Source: Baffinella frigidus
Taxonomy: Eukaryota > Cryptophyceae > Cryptomonadales > Baffinellaceae
Direction: 5' to 3'
NCBI GenBank assembly: GCA_026770585.1
Contig: MU646389.1
Location: forward strand, 30,095-42,341
DNA: 12,247 bases
The position numbers were made by a program, and so were the translations under genes. Below are positions 9,601-12,247 of the stretch, in pieces. The first letter of the stretch is position 1, and each line of letters starts with the position of its first letter. A model generated the notes under the pieces. The model was not told the origin of the DNA. It made no database searches and saw only the letters and a program-made list of their open reading frames with translations.

Positions 9601-10485
9601 GACCACCCCACCTGACCTGACGGTGGTCTGGCCCTCCCACAGCACGCGGAGGACGAAAAGATTGCGCGCCGTAGCTCCGAGCCCTCCCCCCCGTTGGCGA
9701 TCCTCGTAGGCACCATCGGCTTCGTGGAACCAGTGCCTCCTGCCGCGGGCGTGCCAGCCGAGGTGCGCGCCAGCTTCGTGGCCGAGGCAGGCCTGGAAAC
9801 CGAGGCTGCGGAGGCGGGCGTGCCGAGTGAGGTGCGTGGGAGCTTCGTGGCCGAGGCGGGCCTGCCAACCGAGGCTCCGGAGGCGGGCGTGCCAATCGAG
9901 GCAGTGGTGGGCTTGCAAAGCGAAGTGCGTGAGAGCTTCGTGGCCGAGGCGGGCCTGCCAACCGGCTTCGTGGCGGAGCTCGACCTCGCCGCCGAGGAGG
10001 ACGAGGAGAACGAGGAGGACGAGGCCGGAGCGTGGGACCCGCAGCGCCTGCCGGACATCACCACCCTGGCATCGCCCTTCACGAACCTCCTCGACGGCGC
10101 TCTCATGGTCCTCAGCCCGCGCGCGCTGATGGCCCTCAGCCCGCGCGCTCTCACCCAGGCCATGAGCCCACGCGCCCTCTCTCCCACCACCCCCAGAGAG
10201 CGCGCGCTCTCTCCCACCACCCCGAGCCAGCGCGCTCTCTCTCCCACCACCCCGAGCCAGCGCGCTCTCTCTCCCACCGTCCCGAGAGAGCCGCCTTCCC
10301 CCGGCGCAGCAAGCACACCTCGGCCGGTGCAACACCTGGTCCCGCCTCCCGCCGGCGCCACCCCCCGGCTAGTGCCACCGTCCCCGGCCGTCGAGTTAGC
10401 AACGCCGCGGTCGATCCAGTACCTGGTCCCCCCGCCGGCGGCGCGCGGTGGGGCACCGGGGCGGGACAAGTCCGAATCCTCCTGA
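27..10485 (+). CDS. Large Cys-rich polytopic membrane protein with EF-hands (27 exons, 5' partial)
   Basis: Exons: 27-142, 246-666, 883-931, 1126-1185, 1326-1535, 1740-2004, 2177-2244, 2403-2485, 2756-2786, 3077-3193, 3511-3597, 3692-3867, 4156-4206, 4353-4418, 4561-4794, 4967-5030, 5213-5292, 5548-5610, 5792-6008, 6190-6297, 6499-6603, 6876-6951, 7503-7637, 7929-8570, 8926-9035, 9267-9386, 9643-10485. All 26 introns are GT-AG. Phases agree throughout (13 phase 0, 5 phase 1, 8 phase 2), giving 1,531 residues and then TGA. Residue numbers in this annotation count from the first complete codon at 28. The start codon and any signal peptide lie upstream of the window. Order: Cys-rich ectodomain (1-160), about five spans (162-446), EF-hand loop (447-699), about four spans (700-823), long disordered tail (824-1531). 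The ectodomain-plus-membrane-core layout resembles the large Cys-rich multispan proteins common in algae and oomycetes. That family assignment is from memory of the pattern. Transport or receptor activity is inference only. Confidence 0.87.
814..831 (+). repeat. Short CCCTAAA array in intron 2
   Basis: Two and a half CCCTAAA units lie inside intron 2 (667-882). Degenerate copies of CCCTCAA and related units begin near 706. Most of the intron is otherwise unique sequence. Confidence 0.75.
932..1060 (-). repeat. Degenerate G-rich telomere-like tract in intron 3
   Basis: Intron 3 (932-1125) carries GGGTCTAGG, GGGGCTAGGGTTCAGG and TTTAGGGG-like pieces. This is the complementary orientation to the arrays in most other introns. 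The copies are strongly diverged. Confidence 0.55.
2022..2163 (+). repeat. CCCCAAA-dominated array filling intron 6
   Basis: The array starts soon after the donor at 2005 and ends just before the acceptor at 2176. Most units are CCCCAAA, with a few CCCTAAA, CCCAGAC-like and CCCTCAA variants. It covers most of the 172-base intron. Confidence 0.9.
2232..2300 (+). repeat. Decamer repeat CTTCGTGTGC in exon 7 and intron 7
   Basis: Five adjacent 10-base units at 2251-2300 (two perfect, three with one to a few changes) lie just inside intron 7. A perfect copy lies at 2232-2241 in the end of exon 7, nine bases upstream. The coding copy therefore appears to be the source of the intronic array. Confidence 0.9.
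2495..2750 (+). repeat. CCCTAAA array filling intron 8
   Basis: This is the longest nearly pure telomere-type array in the window. It begins with mixed CCCTCAA and CCCTGAA units and becomes mostly CCCTAAA. It ends about five bases before the acceptor. Intron 8 is 2486-2755. Confidence 0.92.
2925..2965 (+). repeat. Degenerate heptamers in intron 9
   Basis: Intron 9 (2787-3076) starts with GTAAACCCTAAA and has a short run of CCCTGAA-like units here. The rest is unique sequence, including a GTTTT-rich stretch at 2820-2850. Confidence 0.7.
3249..3505 (+). repeat. CCCGAAA then CCCTGAA array filling intron 10
   Basis: The first part (about 3254-3330) is mostly CCCGAAA. The second part (about 3380-3500) is mostly CCCTGAA. 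The change of variant part-way along suggests separate local expansions. Intron 10 is 3194-3510. Confidence 0.9.
3600..3688 (+). repeat. Degenerate heptamers in intron 11
   Basis: CCCTCAA, CCCTAGG and CCCTAAA variants run from donor to acceptor of this 94-base intron (3598-3691), the shortest in the gene. Confidence 0.8.
3872..4140 (+). repeat. CCCTAAA/CCCTGAA array filling intron 12
   Basis: Intron 12 (3868-4155) has mixed CCCTAAA, CCCTGAA, CCTAAAA and CCCCAAA units over almost its whole length. It starts four bases after the donor. Confidence 0.9.
4211..4348 (+). repeat. CCCTAAA/CCCTGAA array filling intron 13
   Basis: The heptamers begin directly after the donor GTGCAA and stop at the acceptor CCGCAAG. 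The central part is a run of CCCTGAA units. Intron 13 is 4207-4352. Confidence 0.92.
4431..4555 (+). repeat. CCCTAAA array filling intron 14
   Basis: Mostly CCCTAAA with some CCCTGAA, occupying nearly all of intron 14 (4419-4560). Confidence 0.9.
4800..4945 (+). repeat. CCCTACA-led array filling intron 15
   Basis: The array opens with about seven CCCTACA units, then CCCTAAA, then CCCTGAA and diverged units. The CCCTACA variant dominates in no other intron. Intron 15 is 4795-4966. Confidence 0.9.
5040..5205 (+). repeat. CCCGAAA-led array filling intron 16
   Basis: Mixed heptamers flank a core of CCCGAAA units at about 5095-5155. Intron 16 is 5031-5212. Confidence 0.88.
5298..5400 (+). repeat. 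CT-rich polypyrimidine tract in intron 17
   Basis: About 100 bases of almost only C and T (CCCTCTCC/CTCTCTGT-like, with a C10-type run) lie just after the intron 17 donor. It is a microsatellite-like tract. Confidence 0.92.
5437..5535 (+). repeat. CCCCAAA/CCCAAAA array in intron 17
   Basis: The second half of intron 17 (5293-5547) alternates CCCCAAAA and CCCAAA-like units, so both 6- and 8-base steps occur. Confidence 0.88.
5615..5785 (+). repeat. CCCTAAA array filling intron 18
   Basis: CCCTAAA predominates, with CCCGAAA and CCCTGAA patches. It starts directly after the donor GTATACC. Intron 18 is 5611-5791. Confidence 0.9.
6077..6175 (+). repeat. CCCTAAA/CCCTGAA array in intron 19
   Basis: The second half of intron 19 (6009-6189) is heptamers. 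The first half is unique and contains TACTAATCC, a plausible branch-point sequence, and an unused acceptor-like CTGACAG near 6060-6066. Confidence 0.88.
6326..6395 (-). repeat. Degenerate G-rich telomere-like tract in intron 20
   Basis: TAGGGTTTGGGTTAAGGGT and GGCTTAGGGTG pieces lie in intron 20 (6298-6498). As in intron 3, the G-rich strand is the sense strand here. Confidence 0.7.
6604..6875 (+). other. Intron 21, no arrays
   Basis: 272 bases of unique sequence with no heptamer array. The frame stays open past the donor to a stop at 6820-6822, so intron retention would change the C-terminus. Nothing else is recognised. Confidence 0.7.
6952..7502 (+). other. Intron 22, longest intron, no arrays
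   Basis: 551 bases of unique sequence, less GC-rich than the exons. The frame from exon 22 stays open for about 98 codons and ends with TAG at 7242-7244. No gene or mobile element is recognised inside it. Confidence 0.7.
7638..7928 (+). other. Intron 23, unique sequence
   Basis: No heptamer array. The last 30 or so bases resemble the end of intron 22 (CTCCGA, then a pyrimidine-rich stretch, then a CGCAG acceptor). This fits a duplication of acceptor plus exon. Confidence 0.6.
8571..8925 (+). other. Intron 24, unique sequence
   Basis: 355 bases with no arrays. It includes an AT-rich stretch at 8866-8884. No gene is recognised. Confidence 0.65.
9045..9265 (+). repeat. Short heptamer tracts at both ends of intron 25
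   Basis: Degenerate units lie near 9045-9106. Four CCCTAAA/CCCTAAG units lie at 9236-9265 just before the acceptor. About 120 bases of unique sequence separate them. Intron 25 is 9036-9266. Confidence 0.8.
9387..9642 (+). other. Intron 26, unique sequence
   Basis: 256 bases with no arrays. Reading through the donor meets TAG at 9416-9418, so the intron must be removed to reach the last exon. Confidence 0.7.
9745..9963 (+). repeat. 69-base in-frame tandem repeat in exon 27
   Basis: Units begin at 9745, 9814 and 9883. Each encodes A-G-V-P-x-E-V-R-x-S-F-V-A-E-A-G-L-x-T-E-like sequence, 23 residues long. The third unit carries an eight-residue insertion. The conserved reading frame shows that the repeat is translated. 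Confidence 0.9.
10171..10290 (+). repeat. Four 30-base in-frame repeats encoding R-A-L-S-P-T-T-P
   Basis: Four exact-length units start at 10171, 10201, 10231 and 10261. Each encodes a ten-residue R-A-L-S-P-T-T-P-x-x motif. Diverged shorter units (L-S-P-R-A-L) precede them from about 10110. The near-identical DNA implies recent expansion. Confidence 0.92.
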
Positions 10486-10640
10486 GACGTGTTTCTTCTG
10501 GGGTGGGAATAGAGCGGCTCCGGTGGGGCGTCTGTACATTTGAATATGAGTAAACTACGAGTGACAAAACGCGTGTTTGTGACAAAGCGCGTGGTTGTGT
10601 GCCCTGTACGCCATGTCTCAGTCAGATCGAACCGGCTCGC
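10486..10640 (+). other. Presumed 3' UTR
   Basis: Sequence directly after the TGA. It contains two 18-base tandem copies (10561-10578 and 10579-10596, two mismatches). No AATAAA occurs here. The nearest downstream AATAAA hexamers are at 11194 and 11226, which may be too far away to serve this gene. The UTR end is unknown. Confidence 0.45.
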
Positions 10641-10672
10641 TGCCAATCCTGTGAAAACTGATTTGTTGTTAA

Positions 10673-10694
10673 AAACTGAAACTAGTTTCAGTTT
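10673..10694. repeat. 22-base perfect palindrome
   Basis: The half-site AAACTGAAACT is followed by its exact reverse complement. It is flanked by direct AAAACTG copies on both sides. Confidence 0.9.
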
Positions 10695-10743
10695 AAAAAC
10701 TGGCGACAACCCACACGAGGCTATCTATGCGAACAGATTCCTA

Positions 10744-10766
10744 GGGCAATTATTGGATTATTGCCC
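10744..10766. repeat. Small inverted repeat GGGCAAT/ATTGCCC
   Basis: Seven-base perfect arms with a nine-base spacer. They extend outward by CCT/AGG if one base is bulged. Confidence 0.8.
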
Positions 10767-10808
10767 AGGAAACACGCCAAAAGATTTCGCCCACCGTTTT
10801 CTTGATTT

Positions 10809-10858
10809 AGTACCACAGGGTTGACTAAATCTTGCGTTTAGTCAACCCTCTTGGTACT
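10809..10858. repeat. Strong hairpin, about 20-base stem
   Basis: The arms at 10809-10829 and 10837-10858 pair as AGTACCA plus AGGGTTGACTAAA with their complements, interrupted only by a small internal bulge. The loop is seven bases. It is too stable to be likely chance, but no function is apparent. Confidence 0.88.
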
Positions 10859-10904
10859 TATTTAAGAAAACAGACACCGACCAATTTTGGAGCACCCGCA
10901 TTCT

Positions 10905-11140
10905 TATCCTCCTGCAGGTCTAATAGCATTATAATCACTTTAGAACATCTTTTTTGGCCTGTAGTAAAGATGTCGCGATTTTATCGCAGCTCGATTTTTT
11001 TTAGCAGAATCTGGAGCCGAAGGCCAAATCTCGAGGATCTGCGCTTTCAGATTTGAAAACGGATGAAATTTAGGGGTGAAATTCAGCAGAATTCCCGAAA
11101 TATAGATGGACACTTTATTTTTCAGACCTGCAAGAGGATA
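10905..11140. mobile_element. Possible short inverted-repeat element (MITE-like)
   Basis: The arms TATCCTCCTGCAGGTCT (10905-10921) and its reverse complement at 11124-11140 match at 16 of 17 positions and enclose about 200 bases of AT-rich DNA. The interior holds further hairpins (ACATCTTT/AAAGATGT near 10945-10973 and GCGAT/ATCGC near 10976-10988). There is no coding capacity and no clear target-site duplication, so a mobile origin is only a suggestion. Confidence 0.4.
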
Positions 11141-11567
11141 GCCCAGATACCCTCCCCTGTACGTCTTTATCTCACACGGGCTTCACGGAACGGAATAAAT
11201 GGCGGCCATGTTGGTTTCGATCCGTAATAAACTCACTTCTCACGAGCTTAGACTAAGAATCCGAGTTATCACCGGTCTAAGTCTAGGGCAAGAAACTGCC
11301 ACTACCCATAATGCGGGATTCATCAAGGAACTTCCCGCCAAAGCCCAATCAGACCGGTCGGCGTATTACCCCCCGATGTCACCCGCAGAGCACCCGTGGG
11401 GGGCCTCTGCCTAATCCACACATCATTGCCCCGTGCACCTCCTTACGAGCGGATGACGGACCATGCAAATCTGTGTGGACCACTCTTCTGTCGGGCAAAG
11501 CAAGGAGATCAGAAAACCACCTTCACCACCTAGGCTCCCACGTTGCGATGTGGAGAAAGTCCTGCGT
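11141..11567. other. Unassigned intergenic stretch
   Basis: No supported gene. It contains two AATAAA hexamers, the short palindrome ATGGCGGCCAT near 11199-11209, and a CTTAGAC/GTCTAAG inverted repeat near 11248-11283. The short open frames look like none I recognise. Confidence 0.5.
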
Positions 11568-11616
11568 GAGCCTCGGTCGGACAGGTGATGAGCCTCCCAC
11601 CGAGGCTCATCACCTG
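11568..11616. repeat. Two mutually exclusive hairpins
   Basis: Arm A (11582-11596) and arm B (11602-11616) form a perfect 15-base stem with a five-base loop. An upstream segment, GAGCCTCGGT at 11568-11577, pairs perfectly over ten bases with 11599-11608. That overlaps arm B, so only one of the two stems can form. Confidence 0.85.
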
Positions 11617-12050
11617 GTCGACTGAGACTCACACTTCGGTGGTGTCTAACCCCACCTCACGGTCCTGTGCTTGGTCTCAGTCAGATCCTAGTAATAGACC
11701 ACTGAGCCCACGCGCATCAAGCTTGCAGCAGCGACCCTGGGTATCCTCCTCGTAAGCTGCCGACTCATGTTCCTACCGTGTGGATTCAGGACTGCATCCT
11801 ACAGGGTTGTGAGGCGCCGGTGCCGCGAAAGCCCCCCACCCCACCCCCCCTACCTCCCTCGCGAAGCCCCTCGCTGGCTCCTCTCTCACACGTCCACTTG
11901 ACGGCCTTGAGCCGGCCATGCGATGATCGGGAAGTCGCCTAACCGACCGCCCCCACACCTGAACAAAGGTCCATTTAAAGAGAATTGCAGGCGCATGGGT
12001 ACCTTCTCCAGCGATTCACCAACCACACCCTGGGGAAAGGAAGGACCCCG
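11617..12050. other. GC-rich stretch without a supported gene
   Basis: Contains the inverted pair ACTGAGAC (11621-11628) and GTCTCAGT (11674-11681) enclosing a C-A-C/TTCG/G-T-G mini-hairpin. A C-rich run lies near 11832-11851. No open frame resembles a known protein. Confidence 0.5.
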
Positions 12051-12053
12051 AAA

Positions 12054-12195
12054 GGTTACACCAGAGGCTGACCCCCTGCCGGCTAGACCTAAGGAGGAAA
12101 CCGAACATGGGACACCGTAAGGGCACCCCAGGCGTCAGTCACCCTCAAACGGCTATACCCAAGGCTGACCCCCAGCCTGCTAAAACCTATGGAGG
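12054..12195. repeat. Two-copy imperfect tandem repeat, about 97-base period
   Basis: Copies at 12054-12097 and 12151-12195 share GGCTGACCCCC, then a GCC-x-GCTA core, then ACCTA-x-GGAGG. Just after each copy lies one arm of a perfect nine-base inverted pair: CCGTAAGGG at 12115-12123 and CCCTTACGG at 12198-12206. Confidence 0.8.
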
Positions 12196-12211
12196 GACCC
12201 TTACGGCAACA

Positions 12212-12247
12212 CAAAGGATGGGATGGAGGTAGGGAGGGAGGGAGGGG
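12212..12247 (+). repeat. GGGA-rich purine tract at window end
   Basis: GGGATGG then repeated AGGG units, cut by the window edge. The four or more G-runs could form a G-quadruplex. Confidence 0.8.

Larger units (their letters stand above)
6499..10485 (+). other. Long disordered C-terminal tail (exons 21-27)
   Basis: Residues 856-1531 are charged or Ser/Thr/Pro/Ala-rich with no membrane segment. Exon 21 is a Lys/Glu/Asp-rich probable coiled coil. Exons 22-24 are Ser/Pro-rich. They carry five Arg-Arg-x-Ser or Arg-Arg-Ser sites and many S-P/T-P dipeptides. Exon 25 has a basic run (K-G-K-K-K-R-K). Exon 27 has a three-copy 23-residue Ala/Glu/Val repeat, then an acidic run, then a ten-residue S-P-T-T-P repeat. 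I infer a cytosolic regulatory tail open to Ser/Thr phosphorylation. No enzymatic domain is visible. Confidence 0.75.

Noticed and set aside
9582-10709. Long antisense frame (375 codons), plus a 265-codon one at 9538-10335, on the minus strand
   Set aside because: They mirror the repetitive GC-rich exon 27, which has a spliced frame in continuity with the rest of the gene. The antisense products are low-complexity only.
11199-11414. 71-codon frame as a small gene
   Set aside because: No recognisable motif, it spans an inverted repeat, and there is no support from codon use or splice structure.
11582-11620. Hammerhead-type ribozyme
   Set aside because: GTGATGA resembles the CTGATGA core, but the first base differs and no matching GAAA core segment follows.
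11773-11958. 61-codon minus-strand frame
   Set aside because: Low-complexity Arg/Gly/Pro composition typical of GC-rich non-coding DNA, with no family resemblance.

Overview
The window is eukaryotic nuclear DNA. Nearly all of it (27-10485, + strand) is one intron-dense gene, cut off at its 5' end by the window edge. Joining 27 exons across 26 introns gives one uninterrupted frame of 1,531 codons plus a TGA stop. Every intron is GT-AG, and the codon phase is preserved at every junction, which is strong internal support for the model. Exons are GC-rich. Many introns are built from plant/alga-type telomere-like heptamers (CCCTAAA and variants). This suggests a microalga or related protist with a TTTAGGG-type telomere, such as a haptophyte, cryptophyte, stramenopile or alveolate. 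The sequence alone does not settle which. The lack of GC/GA donors argues mildly against a typical dinoflagellate.

The predicted protein is a large polytopic membrane protein. Exons 1-2 encode a Cys-rich, GCC2/GCC3 or EGF-like ectodomain. Exons 2-10 encode about five membrane spans. Exons 11-16 encode a cytosolic-type loop with two EF-hand calcium sites. Exons 17-20 encode about four more spans. Exons 20-27 encode a roughly 700-residue, Ser/Pro-rich, disordered tail with repeated R-R-x-S and S/T-P motifs and two kinds of in-frame tandem repeat. I infer a calcium-regulated, phosphorylated surface receptor or channel-like protein. The ligand and activity are unknown.

Layout: 1-26 is the end of an upstream intron. 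27-2004 holds exons 1-6, with mostly short, partly repeat-bearing introns. 2005-6189 holds exons 7-19, and here most introns are largely filled with telomere-like heptamers, each with its own dominant variant. 6190-9642 holds the tail exons, with more ordinary introns. 9643-10485 is the last coding exon. 10486-12247 contains no gene I can support. It holds a presumed 3' UTR, an AT-rich stretch dense in hairpins and inverted repeats (about 10600-11160), a GC-rich stretch with a strong pair of alternative hairpins (11568-11616), and an imperfect tandem repeat that runs into a GGGA-rich tract at the window end.

The most notable signal is the intron population. Telomere-like arrays lie mostly in one orientation, and in that orientation the heptamers contain neither AG nor GT. 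Two introns carry extra copies of the adjacent exon end, pointing to intron birth or growth by local duplication.
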